A DNA stretch of 21,634 nucleotides, from positions 1 to 21,634 of IMG/VR virus record IMGVR_UViG_3300032163_000117. The stretch is one strand, 5' to 3'. Both the position numbers and the translations under genes were made by a program. A model generated the notes under the pieces. The model searched no databases, was not told where the DNA came from, and saw only the letters and a list, made by a program, of their open reading frames with translations. This DNA is from a virus. This document shows positions 12,333-21,517 of this stretch, in pieces (the first letter of the stretch is position 1; the number at the start of each line of letters is the position of its first letter).

Positions 12333-15061
12333 GGACTCGTCCGCTTCCCCGCAACTTCTCTTCCGGCGAAATGGCCCCGTGGGTCGATGGCATCACCAAT
12401 GAACTGACTCAGAAGGGTTGCCGGACCATTGAGAACTACATCGTCAAGAAGCAGGGGCAGGCCACCCGGCGGCCGGGGACGTTCTTTGTCGCCGAGGTGA
12501 AGGATTCCAGCAAGGCCACGGCGCTTGTCCCGGTGGTCATCGATGACACCAATCGCTACGTCCTTGAGATCGGCGATGCTTATGTCCGTGTGTTCGACCA
12601 GTCGACACATGCATATCTGTCAACGGAAATCACTTCACCATGGAGCACGGGGGACGTCTCTAGTCTCCGCTACCAATACTTCCCCAAGAAGAAGGCGATT
12701 GCGTTCGTCCACAATGTCTACGAGCCTCGTTTGCTTTCATGGACCAGTGGCACTGACTGGAGCCTCGACTACTTTCCGTTTGAACACTATGAGAAAGAAG
12801 TCTATGTCTCGGTCGATGGTCAAGTGTTCGATAGGAACGAATTCGGGGAAAGCGCTTTTCCTGACGAATCGGTGCGTGTGGCATACGATACCTCGGGGAG
12901 TCCGAGGACCTACGTCCTATTCGGCGGCGGCCGATGGCTATCCATCAACCGAAATCAAACGGGATGGGATCCGGCACGGGCGCAAGGATATTTCAGCGAG
13001 GATGCGGAATCCTGGGCGATGACAACCTTACCGTTCGATCCGCCGGCAACAAACATATGGGCAACCTGGCTATGGGTGAACAGCGCCGGTACCGCGATGA
13101 TGTGCGGGGGATCGACGGGAGAAGTTGCCATTAGCCACGACGGGGGCGCGCAATGGGCATCCCCGGCTACGGGAACGATAACAGCAAAAACCTTCGATCT
13201 TGTCGGCTACGACGAAGCTAAGAAGCGATGGAGGATCGAGGCCAATAGTGCCGGCATGTACACCGCCGATGATGGCTTGTCGTGGGCGACAACCGGGAGC
13301 GGTGTAGCGGGCGGACAAGTCTTTTCCATGGACGGCTATAATGATGTTTGGCTCTCCGCCGTTGGTGGCAAAATGTACAGGGCTACCTCCGTGGCAGCTT
13401 TTACGACCGCGATCTCGGTCACCAGTTACAACTTCTATGCCGTAAGACACGGAACGATAAACGATGCCACGCTATGGGTAGCACTGGCGCAGAAGGCGAG
13501 CACGTTCTCGACCACCTTCTACGTTTCCGGTGATAATGCCGTGACGTGGAGCGCGGCAGATTCGGCTTTCGATGCTCGCTATTCCTTCAATACCGGTCAG
13601 TACATCAATAGCTACATCACGTTCGACGGGAATAGGTTTCTTGTCTATCTTACGAAGCACCCCACTGCCGCGGATTCTACCAGTCTCGGAGTTGACAGGC
13701 TTAGTTCCACGGATGGAAGGACGTGGACGGTGACCACGGTCACCGATGCGGCTATTTATGTTGACTCTCAGGCGGTGGGATGGGATCAGTTGCACACCTA
13801 TTTCAAGACGGCGGGAGACCGACCGTCAATCATCGCGGGGAACGAAGGGAGGACCGTTCTCGGGGCATCGACGAATGAACCCGCGACGCTACGGGCATCC
13901 AAGGCCGGGGAGTTGAATCGTTTCTTTCTCGGCGACGTCGCCGGCGATTCCTGGGAGTACGAGTTAACCGGCCCGGACAATGTAGATATCCAGTGGATCA
14001 TGGGCGACATGGGCGGTCTCGTAGTTGGGACGCGTACCGCCGAGGGAATCCTGCTCGGCTCTCCCGAAGAGGGCATCACCCCGCTTACCGCACAGTTCCG
14101 CTGGCTCTCCACGTTCGGGAGTGCGAACATTCAGCCCGTCCGCATCCATGACACCATCGTCTTCGTCCAGCGCGGCGGGGAGATCATCCGGGGTTATGTA
14201 CCATCGCAGAATGCCTACCAGTCGCCGGAGCTCACTTCCTACGCTGACCATATCGCATCCGGCGGCGTTACGAAACTCGCCCACCAGGACGACCCGCAGA
14301 GCATGGTCTACGCCATCCGCAATGACGGACAGATGCTGGCGCTGACGTTCGACAACAACCTTCGTGCATGGGCGAGGATCAAGGCGGCGGCCTCCGCGGC
14401 GGGAGCGGCTGTCATCGAAGACGTGGCCATCATTCCTACGAGCAACGCGGAGGATGAAATATGGCTCATCGTAAAACGCACCATTGGCGGCTCGACAAAG
14501 AGATACATCGAATACATGGATACCCTTGCCGTTGCATCGTTTGCCGCAGCTCACTACGTCGATTGCGGCGTCTACAAGACAAGTGGAACCACGTTCCAGA
14601 CGGTTGGTTCTCTCACGCATCTGGCTGGTGAGGTGGTCGATGCGCTGGTAGACGGCTCCCGGTGGATAGCAGGGCTCACGGTGGCGGCCTCGGGCACCAT
14701 CACCACGGCGCCGTATTCAGGGACGGCGATACACGCCGGACTTCCGTACTCAAGTTACCTCCAGACGCTCCGAGGCGACCATGGCAGCTCGTATGGCGAC
14801 GGTGCGGGGCTCAACAAGCGCACCTCGGGGCTGACGCTGTGGGTGCACGATTCCTCGGCGTTGGCTAAGTTCGGGCCAACAACCACGACAGCGGTGGAGT
14901 CGATATCCTATTCAACGAGCGTTGCACTTGCAACAGAGGTTGTCTCCTATCCCTTCCCTGGCCAGTGGGACCGCGACAACTACATCTGGTGCATCGTCAA
15001 CGATCCCCGGCCGTTCACTCTCGTGGCCATGCTCCCCGACTCTGAGACGGGAGATCGCTGA
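12329..15061 (+). CDS. Tail nozzle-like protein with Asp-box (beta-propeller-like) insertion
   Basis: This 910-residue protein resembles the podoviral tail nozzle / tubular-protein-B group: RNFSSGEMAPWVDG near the start, then GCRTIENYIVKKQGQATRRP with GTFFV, and a DDTNRYVLEIGDAYVRVF strand region. Inserted from about 140 to 480 are Asp-box-like motifs S/T-x-D-x-G-x-x-W: SEDAESW (223-229), SHDGGAQW (269-276), TADDGLSW (312-319), VSGDNAVTW (399-407) and STDGRTW (460-466), as in BNR/sialidase beta-propellers. The C-terminal half returns to the family pattern (TAQFRWLSTFGSANIQPVRI, then FVQRGG). ATG 12329 is chosen for its ATGA overlap; GTG 12311 would add six residues. Propeller catalytic residues were not identified, so a binding role is likelier than an enzyme. 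Confidence 0.8.
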   Translation: MRTRPLPRNFSSGEMAPWVDGITNELTQKGCRTIENYIVKKQGQATRRPGTFFVAEVKDSSKATALVPVVIDDTNRYVLEIGDAYVRVFDQSTHAYLSTEITSPWSTGDVSSLRYQYFPKKKAIAFVHNVYEPRLLSWTSGTDWSLDYFPFEHYEKEVYVSVDGQVFDRNEFGESAFPDESVRVAYDTSGSPRTYVLFGGGRWLSINRNQTGWDPARAQGYFSEDAESWAMTTLPFDPPATNIWATWLWVNSAGTAMMCGGSTGEVAISHDGGAQWASPATGTITAKTFDLVGYDEAKKRWRIEANSAGMYTADDGLSWATTGSGVAGGQVFSMDGYNDVWLSAVGGKMYRATSVAAFTTAISVTSYNFYAVRHGTINDATLWVALAQKASTFSTTFYVSGDNAVTWSAADSAFDARYSFNTGQYINSYITFDGNRFLVYLTKHPTAADSTSLGVDRLSSTDGRTWTVTTVTDAAIYVDSQAVGWDQLHTYFKTAGDRPSIIAGNEGRTVLGASTNEPATLRASKAGELNRFFLGDVAGDSWEYELTGPDNVDIQWIMGDMGGLVVGTRTAEGILLGSPEEGITPLTAQFRWLSTFGSANIQPVRIHDTIVFVQRGGEIIRGYVPSQNAYQSPELTSYADHIASGGVTKLAHQDDPQSMVYAIRNDGQMLALTFDNNLRAWARIKAAASAAGAAVIEDVAIIPTSNAEDEIWLIVKRTIGGSTKRYIEYMDTLAVASFAAAHYVDCGVYKTSGTTFQTVGSLTHLAGEVVDALVDGSRWIAGLTVAASGTITTAPYSGTAIHAGLPYSSYLQTLRGDHGSSYGDGAGLNKRTSGLTLWVHDSSALAKFGPTTTTAVESISYSTSVALATEVVSYPFPGQWDRDNYIWCIVNDPRPFTLVAMLPDSETGDR

Positions 15062-15780
15062 TGTTCTGGATAGCGCTGGCAATCCTCGGAATCGGTGCCG
15101 CTGTCAACATCATCGGCAACGTCCAGCAGGCACAGGCCAAGGCCAAGGAAGATGAGCGGAAAGCTTCCCAGCTCGAAGATCTTTCCAAGCCCGGCGGTTA
15201 CTACGATCAGGAACTCAAAGCGATACAGTCCGACTTGCAGAATGTCGAAGCTGACCGGGCGGCGGCGGGAAAGATGCTTGCCATAAGTTCCATCGAAATC
15301 ACCCGGCAAGGGGCGCAGGCCAAGGGAGGCGTTGCGGCCACGGCGGGGGCGGGGAACTTGGCGCAGACCGGTTCTATCTCAAAGCGGCAGGACACGATCA
15401 CCGAACAGGTGAATCTCAACATGGCCAAGGTCCGGCTGCAGTATGAGGGGACTCTCCGGGGGTTGGCTACTCGTGCGGCGCAGGATACGGCTGCACAGAC
15501 AAAACTTGAGTTCCAACAGACAGCCGGAACGCAGGATGCGGCGGCGCTAAAGAATGAGGCCGATTGGCTGAGCACGTGGGGCGTAGGGCTTTCGATTGCC
15601 AGCGGCGTCACGGGATTCGCGGCAAGCGCAATTGGGATGGGCGGATCCCCTCTCGGATCGCAAAGCAAGGCAACTCCAGCATCTAGCGGTTTTCTGACAG
15701 AGACAGGGACGGCCTATGGCGATCCCTACGCCAGCATGTCCAACGTAGACTGGAATAGTGCATGGGGGAGGCAGTACTAA
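15061..15780 (+). CDS. Internal virion (ejection) protein, smallest of three
   Basis: This 239-residue protein has an N-terminal hydrophobic helix (FWIALAILGIGAAVNIIGNV, 2-21), a long Ala/Gln/Lys helical middle (about 22-160) with VQQAQAKAKEDERKASQLED, and a second hydrophobic glycine-rich stretch (about 174-192, VGLSIASGVTGFAASAIGMG). This layout matches small internal virion proteins of podophages (T7 gp14-like), which insert into the host outer membrane on infection. ATG 15061 overlaps the upstream TGA by one base and has GGGAG (15049-15053). It is the first of three ejection-type genes. The role is inferred from order and composition. Confidence 0.7.
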   Translation: MFWIALAILGIGAAVNIIGNVQQAQAKAKEDERKASQLEDLSKPGGYYDQELKAIQSDLQNVEADRAAAGKMLAISSIEITRQGAQAKGGVAATAGAGNLAQTGSISKRQDTITEQVNLNMAKVRLQYEGTLRGLATRAAQDTAAQTKLEFQQTAGTQDAAALKNEADWLSTWGVGLSIASGVTGFAASAIGMGGSPLGSQSKATPASSGFLTETGTAYGDPYASMSNVDWNSAWGRQY

Positions 15781-17693
15781 TGGCAGGAATTGACCTTCCC
15801 CCGATCGTAGGACCTGGCGCCCCCGGAGTGGCGGGCGGGTACCTATCTCAGTTCGGGAACGAACTCATGCAACTCGGCGCCGCGCTTGGCAAGCAAAGAC
15901 AGTACGCGCCTGAGCAACAGGCACTTCTGGACGCAGAGTCTACTAAGCAACTCATTGCCGCCAAGAGCCTCGCCTACGATAAGGTGAACGCCTTCAACAA
16001 GGAACTGGACACCAATACCGACTATCAGCACTACGGCGATACGTGGACAAGTTACAAGGCTGGAATTAATGATGCGGTGTCTTCGATTATCACACTCCCG
16101 GGCGCCAGACAAAAGTACGACGAATGGTGGCTGACCGAGGCGGATAAGCAAAACGACTACGTGGCGAAACAGGCCCGGGGCCGGACCGTAGCGGCGGCGC
16201 AGGCGCAGGGACAGGTGGCTATAGAGAACTTCGCCAACGGAGGCAACGAAGGCGCCATCAAGAGCACGATCCGTGAGATGGTCTCCGGCGGATTGTGGAA
16301 TTCATCCGAGGCTACGAACGTTGCGAGGGAATACATCCCGAAAGCCCGCTACAACTTCATCCTTCAGCAACTCGACAAGCTGGACGATCCCAATGCGGCC
16401 ATTGAGACATTGACCAATCCCGAGGCTTCTCAACGGTTCCAGCTCGATCCTAAGCAAGTAGAGGATCTGACAAGGCACTTCGAGGACCAAAAGGCATCAA
16501 AACAAACCCTCGCCAATGAGCAGCGCAAAGAACAGCAACAGAAGATGACAGAGGATCTGATCACGAATGCTTCTGATCCAAAGACCATGCCAACACGAGA
16601 AGCGCTATCAAAGGCCATGGCGGCTCTCCTCGGTTCACCGGGCTATGAGATTGCCAAGAGTTTGCGGGACGCCGTGGATGAGGAAACAAAACGCATCAAC
16701 GAAGCCAAGATCCAGCGTGATATGACCGCTAACTATTCTCAATTCGACACGTCTATGCGCTTGTGGGATGGGAACGGACAAGCGCCGTGGGGACCGAAAG
16801 AACTAAATGCGGCATTGAATGCTAAAGACACTCTCCGGATCACGGAGCCGGAATACAACCAACTCAACGATCTCTATACAAGCACGATGAAGGGGATCGC
16901 CGATGGAACACGGAAGGGACCAAACTTCCTTGACCCGAGGCAGGAACAAGCCGCTTGGCAGATCGCGCTGGACACTACGCACGGATGGAATGCAGAAACT
17001 AAAAAACTCAAGATCCAAGCTATGCTTGGCAATGGGTTGCCGGGTGCCAAGGTAAATGAAATTGCTGGTGCGGCGGTCAACCTCGAAACCACGGACAAGG
17101 CGCGTAAGGACTACCTTGACCCGATCGAGACCTACACCAAAGGCAGGATCGACTCTATCGTTGTCAATCAGGGCAAGGAAGCTGGCACGGCGATCCAGTC
17201 CGCATCCTACGAGGGCTTCCAACTCAAGATGCAGATGATGGACTTCATGCGCCGAAATCCTGGGAATGAGAAAGCGTGGGGGGATCAACTCGACAAGATC
17301 ATGAGCGGAAAGGCCTCGCAGGATGCCGTTCAAGCCATGCTTGATCAGTACAAGGTACGATTCCCGGCGTTCGGTTCCTATTTCTTTGGGCAGGGCCCCC
17401 GATTTACCGCCGAGATGCAATTGGAGGCAGCCAGAACTCAAGGATTGGTCACTGATGTGGCATCGCAAGCTAGGTGGCGCTCCAATCTCCCGAAAATCCA
17501 GCAACAGGAGACCGACTTCCTCGCCCAGAACGGCATCAAGAATATCGTCAACAGCAAACTGGCGCCGAATAATGAAATGAACTATCTGGCCAAGGATAAC
17601 TCGATCTATAAGGTCGTTCAGGAGCCGGTGAACGGTGTCATGCGGAATGTCATCTACAAGGTAGTCAATGGTCAGTGGGTCAAGGTGAAATGA
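15780..17693 (+). CDS. Internal virion (ejection) protein, middle
   Basis: This 637-residue, mostly helical protein is rich in Gln, Ala, Lys and Asp. It has an N-terminal Pro/Gly-rich segment (PPIVGPGAPGVAGGYLSQFG, about 6-25), long helices to about 600 and a short beta-like tail ending NGQWVKVK. No membrane segment or lytic transglycosylase signature was seen. It resembles the middle internal virion protein of podophages (T7 gp15-like). ATG 15780 was chosen over an upstream in-frame start at 15762 because it has GGGGGAGG (15764-15771) eight bases before it and a TAATG junction. Its stop overlaps the start of the largest ejection gene. Confidence 0.68.
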   Translation: MAGIDLPPIVGPGAPGVAGGYLSQFGNELMQLGAALGKQRQYAPEQQALLDAESTKQLIAAKSLAYDKVNAFNKELDTNTDYQHYGDTWTSYKAGINDAVSSIITLPGARQKYDEWWLTEADKQNDYVAKQARGRTVAAAQAQGQVAIENFANGGNEGAIKSTIREMVSGGLWNSSEATNVAREYIPKARYNFILQQLDKLDDPNAAIETLTNPEASQRFQLDPKQVEDLTRHFEDQKASKQTLANEQRKEQQQKMTEDLITNASDPKTMPTREALSKAMAALLGSPGYEIAKSLRDAVDEETKRINEAKIQRDMTANYSQFDTSMRLWDGNGQAPWGPKELNAALNAKDTLRITEPEYNQLNDLYTSTMKGIADGTRKGPNFLDPRQEQAAWQIALDTTHGWNAETKKLKIQAMLGNGLPGAKVNEIAGAAVNLETTDKARKDYLDPIETYTKGRIDSIVVNQGKEAGTAIQSASYEGFQLKMQMMDFMRRNPGNEKAWGDQLDKIMSGKASQDAVQAMLDQYKVRFPAFGSYFFGQGPRFTAEMQLEAARTQGLVTDVASQARWRSNLPKIQQQETDFLAQNGIKNIVNSKLAPNNEMNYLAKDNSIYKVVQEPVNGVMRNVIYKVVNGQWVKVK

Positions 17694-20600
17694 GCGATAT
17701 CGCAGATTTTGGGATCACGACAACCAAACCCAGTGACATCGCGGACTTCGGCCCGGTCGATCAGGCGCCCCCGACTGACATGGCCAACTTCGACCAGGCG
17801 CAGGCCATAGCCGACCAGACGAAGGACTCCGCAGCGGTCATAAACAGGGCCAAGGCCAGCATCGCCATATCGCAACTGACTGCGATGTCTCCATTGCAGG
17901 TAGAGAAATATCTCGAACCCATCTCTGACAAGTTGTGGCCAGGCCAATCGAACAAACCTGCCAGTATTGCCGAACGGTTCAGAAACTCTCTCCGGGCATT
18001 GGAGTTAAACCATGAGAAGAATCAGATCGGCGCGAGAATGGCCCTCGGCCGGGAACGTCCGGATGACGTCAGGCGGTTGTCGGAAATTAATACCTCGCTA
18101 CCTTCTCCTGATGAAACGTTGAAGATGGTCCCTAATGCTCTCCTGTCTTTTGCTTACGGTAACCTCTATCAACCTACGAAGGCTTACGCATTCGGCAAGG
18201 TTAATCTAGAGGACCAGCCGGCCAAGGTAGCGGCCAACGCGGCGGTAGCTCTTATCAGTGGGTTCTATTTGCCGGCGAAGGTCGTCAACGTGGTGGGTGA
18301 GATGGAGGAACAAACGGCAGGTGCGGCCTACATCTCATCAATCGAGGCGGGGATGGACCGACCACGGGCTCTCGGGGTAGCGGCGGCGCTTATCGCCATC
18401 AATACCGCGGCGAACGCGATCCCGATGGCCAGAGCGGCTACGGCCGGCGCGAATGTTGCAAAAGAAGTAGCGCAGGAAGCCGTCAAGCGGAGTCTACTCA
18501 GTGGTACGGTAGTGCGGGCGGTCACGGCGGCGGGAGAACAAGCTCTCTATGGTTATGGCCTGACCGCGGCTGACAAGTTGGCGCCTGAGATTGCCAAGGC
18601 AAGTCAGGGGCTTCCGACGAAAGAGTTTTGGCAATTCATGGGAGAGATAGGGATAGAGGGCACCATCACCACTGGTATTGGCGCGACTATATCCACGGCA
18701 TCGATAGCAGGAGCGGCATTCAGAATCCGCCGCGGCGGACCGATTGATTTGGCGTTGAAGGAACAAGCAAGGAAAGTGGAGCAACCTGCCGCCTCGCAAC
18801 CAGCGATCCCGGAAACCAAACCCTACGTTCCCGCCGCCCCCGGTGAGCAGAAGATCGGAGACATCCTCGCTATCACCGACGCCGAGGCCGCGAAGCTGGA
18901 TGCTTCTGTTCGGTCCACTGAATCATCGGCGGATTACATCCAAGCCAAGGATCTGACTGCCAAGCAGGTAGCGACGCAGGCCATCGATGAATACAAGGCG
19001 AAGTTGGAAGGCCGCCAGTTGACGGCCAGTTACATAAACCGTATCGAAAAGGTGGATACATCTAAAATGCGGCCCGAGTTTGCCGCTCCGGTTGAGGAGA
19101 TAAAGAAAAACTTTACCGCAGAACGTTTCAGCAAGGGAACCACCGCAAAACTGAACGACCTGCGGTCTAGACTGGCCGTCGATCCTAATATGGCGTTGTC
19201 TGAGAAGGAAATGTATCAGCTTGGCGAGATGGATAAGACGCCTTACAAAGACTTGTCGGTCGACGATCTTAAGTTGATTACAGAGGCGGCGGAACATTAC
19301 CGTTGGTTGAACCTCACTGAGAATCAAATCATAGTTGCCGGCAGGCAGTGGGATATCGCCCATGCCGCTGCACAGATTGAAGCAGAAGCCAAGCCCTTGG
19401 TTGCGAAGATTGGAGAATCGTCAAATGTGAAGGCCGAGGCGGGCGCCATTACCCGGTCCAAGGAAGCCGTCGAGGCTACCTATGATAATGTAAGACTTAG
19501 AAGTGAACACGTTGATCTAGTGGCTGAGGAGGTAGGACCGACATTCCGGAAAGCTACGGTAGACCGGGCACTCCAAGCGTCCAAGGATCACTATGCCTAT
19601 GTTGCAGCGATGCAGAAAGAATCAGGTCTGCGCATCGCTTCCATTCCTGAGCAGGTGGGCAACCTTGATAAGTGGTTCAACGAAACGCGGGCGTTACCTA
19701 TGCTCGACGAGAGTGGTCAGAAAGTAAACGTAGAAGTTTCTCGGGACTACATTATCTCGGCCTATATGGACACATTGAATCCAGATAATGCTCGTCACCA
19801 AACTGATGGCGGTTATGGTTTGCCCTACTCGGGCCGCAATAAGGTAAATAAGGTCTATCGTCTTACGCCCGAAGCTGTCACCGAAATCAATCACATGGTC
19901 GAGGGCGATGGAAAGACACGGACACCCGAGATGGTCTATTCGGAAATGCTTCGGTGGGCGATGAACAAGACCGGTGGTGATCGCGGAGAAGTGTTTCTAC
20001 AACAGAACATGTTGCCGTATCCAAAGGTGGATAACTACTGGCGCATTGATACCATGCCGGTCGGCCGGAAGGGAACAGCAAAAGCTGAGGCGGTGGCCAT
20101 GGAATCGAAGGCCGCATACGCCAGTTTGCACTTGGATCGTTCGGCCAACATCGAGCGCACTGATTCTAGTATTCCGATTTACTGGTATCCAGCGCGGACC
20201 AAGTTGGCGAATTCCATTGAAGATTCATCGAAATATATTCACTTCGCGGACCCTATCAGACAGGCCAATTCTATCTTGAAGAATGAAAAGGTCAACGCCG
20301 TATTGAGTCGCGCTCCGGATGGGGAGATCAAGAAAAATATCATTACCAAGGCATTGAAGGATCTGATTGGCCAACACGATCCCAAAACAGATTTTGATAT
20401 CCGTTTTGGTGCGAAGATCCGTAACAACTTCTCTACGGCCGTTCTTGGCGCCAAACTCGCTATCCCTGGTAAGCAGTTCGGAGCGTTTCTGCGTTATGGT
20501 CTATACGTCAAGCCGAAGTATTTGGTGCAAGGCATCTATGATTCTATAAGACATCCGAAACAGACGGAACGGATCGTTCGGCAAGGCTCTCCAGGATTGT

Positions 20601-21517
20601 ATGCCGTTCGCCAAGAACGAGGGAAATCCTTTGAGGTGTCAAGTGTCCTTCGTGCTCTGGGCAATGTTGGCCGGCCGAAAACTGTGACGGAGAAGATCAA
20701 GGGCGCGACCATGGCGGGCATAGGATGGGCGGACACCCGGGGTGTGGTGCGGCCGGGAATGCGCGGAGCTTACTTACAAGCCATTGATGAATTGAAGGCA
20801 GGCACTCTTTCTCCTGATGTAATAGAGGCCACCGGTCTTGACCCCGCGAAGGTTGTTTCGTTGTCTTTAACGGAGAAAGAGAAGGCGGCGTGGAGGTTCT
20901 CCGAGTGGGTGACGGAGCACACACAAACCTCTGATAATCCGTTGCTCCAAGGTGACTATCAGCGGTTGAATGAATTCGGCCGGCAGATGTCTTTGTTTCT
21001 ATCCGAACCCATGACCACGGCGACAATGCGTCGGCGGGCATTCCTAGAGGCGCAGAGGAAGAAAACTCCGCAAGCGTGGTTGAAGTTCGCCAAAGTGATG
21101 GTACTAACTCTCGGAATAGAACCGGTTATTGAAACGGAGATCAATCGAGTACGTGATGCAGCGCATGGTAAGCCACAGGATGCATTCCCCAACAAAGAAT
21201 TAGCACAAATAGCTTCGACACCCTACGGCGGGATACCCATTGCCAACCAAGTATTGAATGCTGCGGCATATAAGATTCTACTTGGCCGTTCTACGCAAAC
21301 GAATTCCACCCCCACAATGGAAATGATTGATCTAGCCAAACGATGGACATTGATGACGATAGATCCACGAACCTACCGGCTGCGGATTAATTCGATCAAG
21401 TACGCCAACACAACCATGGAATTGTTCGGACTACTTTCGGGGCTTCCTATTCAACCCGTGGTTAGGAACGTGGAAAGCGGCATTAATCTCATGGACAAGT
21501 TGGGGGCGCTGAAATGA
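17690..21517 (+). CDS. Large internal virion (ejection) protein with polyvalent-protein-type C-terminus
   Basis: This 1275-residue protein is the largest here. It opens with a repeated SDIADFG peptide (three copies, residues 2-35). There follow helical segments and several Ala/Gly-rich hydrophobic stretches (about 180-205, 225-255 and 320-345, such as TTGIGATISTASIAGAAF). The C-terminal part (about 840-1200), with YIHFADPIRQANSILKNEKV and FSTAVLGAKLAIPGKQFGAF, resembles the polyvalent-protein domains found in large phage and conjugative ejected proteins. No transglycosylase motif was found. It is inferred to be the gp16-like protein that crosses the inner membrane. ATG 17690 overlaps the upstream stop (ATGA), and AAGG (17682-17685) is a modest SD. 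Confidence 0.75.
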   Translation: MSDIADFGITTTKPSDIADFGPVDQAPPTDMANFDQAQAIADQTKDSAAVINRAKASIAISQLTAMSPLQVEKYLEPISDKLWPGQSNKPASIAERFRNSLRALELNHEKNQIGARMALGRERPDDVRRLSEINTSLPSPDETLKMVPNALLSFAYGNLYQPTKAYAFGKVNLEDQPAKVAANAAVALISGFYLPAKVVNVVGEMEEQTAGAAYISSIEAGMDRPRALGVAAALIAINTAANAIPMARAATAGANVAKEVAQEAVKRSLLSGTVVRAVTAAGEQALYGYGLTAADKLAPEIAKASQGLPTKEFWQFMGEIGIEGTITTGIGATISTASIAGAAFRIRRGGPIDLALKEQARKVEQPAASQPAIPETKPYVPAAPGEQKIGDILAITDAEAAKLDASVRSTESSADYIQAKDLTAKQVATQAIDEYKAKLEGRQLTASYINRIEKVDTSKMRPEFAAPVEEIKKNFTAERFSKGTTAKLNDLRSRLAVDPNMALSEKEMYQLGEMDKTPYKDLSVDDLKLITEAAEHYRWLNLTENQIIVAGRQWDIAHAAAQIEAEAKPLVAKIGESSNVKAEAGAITRSKEAVEATYDNVRLRSEHVDLVAEEVGPTFRKATVDRALQASKDHYAYVAAMQKESGLRIASIPEQVGNLDKWFNETRALPMLDESGQKVNVEVSRDYIISAYMDTLNPDNARHQTDGGYGLPYSGRNKVNKVYRLTPEAVTEINHMVEGDGKTRTPEMVYSEMLRWAMNKTGGDRGEVFLQQNMLPYPKVDNYWRIDTMPVGRKGTAKAEAVAMESKAAYASLHLDRSANIERTDSSIPIYWYPARTKLANSIEDSSKYIHFADPIRQANSILKNEKVNAVLSRAPDGEIKKNIITKALKDLIGQHDPKTDFDIRFGAKIRNNFSTAVLGAKLAIPGKQFGAFLRYGLYVKPKYLVQGIYDSIRHPKQTERIVRQGSPGLYAVRQERGKSFEVSSVLRALGNVGRPKTVTEKIKGATMAGIGWADTRGVVRPGMRGAYLQAIDELKAGTLSPDVIEATGLDPAKVVSLSLTEKEKAAWRFSEWVTEHTQTSDNPLLQGDYQRLNEFGRQMSLFLSEPMTTATMRRRAFLEAQRKKTPQAWLKFAKVMVLTLGIEPVIETEINRVRDAAHGKPQDAFPNKELAQIASTPYGGIPIANQVLNAAAYKILLGRSTQTNSTPTMEMIDLAKRWTLMTIDPRTYRLRINSIKYANTTMELFGLLSGLPIQPVVRNVESGINLMDKLGALK
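17693..17794 (+). repeat. Three-copy SDIADFG peptide repeat
   Basis: The ejection protein N-terminus repeats SDIADFG (17693-17713), SDIADFG (17732-17752) and the variant TDMANFD (17774-17794), at steps of 13 and 14 residues. The first two copies have identical residues but six of seven codons differ at the third base, so the peptide rather than the DNA has been kept. The spacers are Thr/Pro-rich. The role is unknown; a binding or targeting signal is plausible. Confidence 0.7.

Noticed and set aside
13964-17504. Long minus-strand open frames of 218 (13964-14620) and 233 codons (16803-17504)
   Set aside because: Both lie wholly inside well-supported plus-strand genes and show no recognisable motifs; GC-biased third positions explain the openness.
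19000-21500. Lower GC in the second half of the largest ejection gene as evidence of a recent mosaic junction
   Set aside because: Line-by-line composition varies up and down (roughly 40-58 percent by rough count) without a sharp break, so no junction can be placed.
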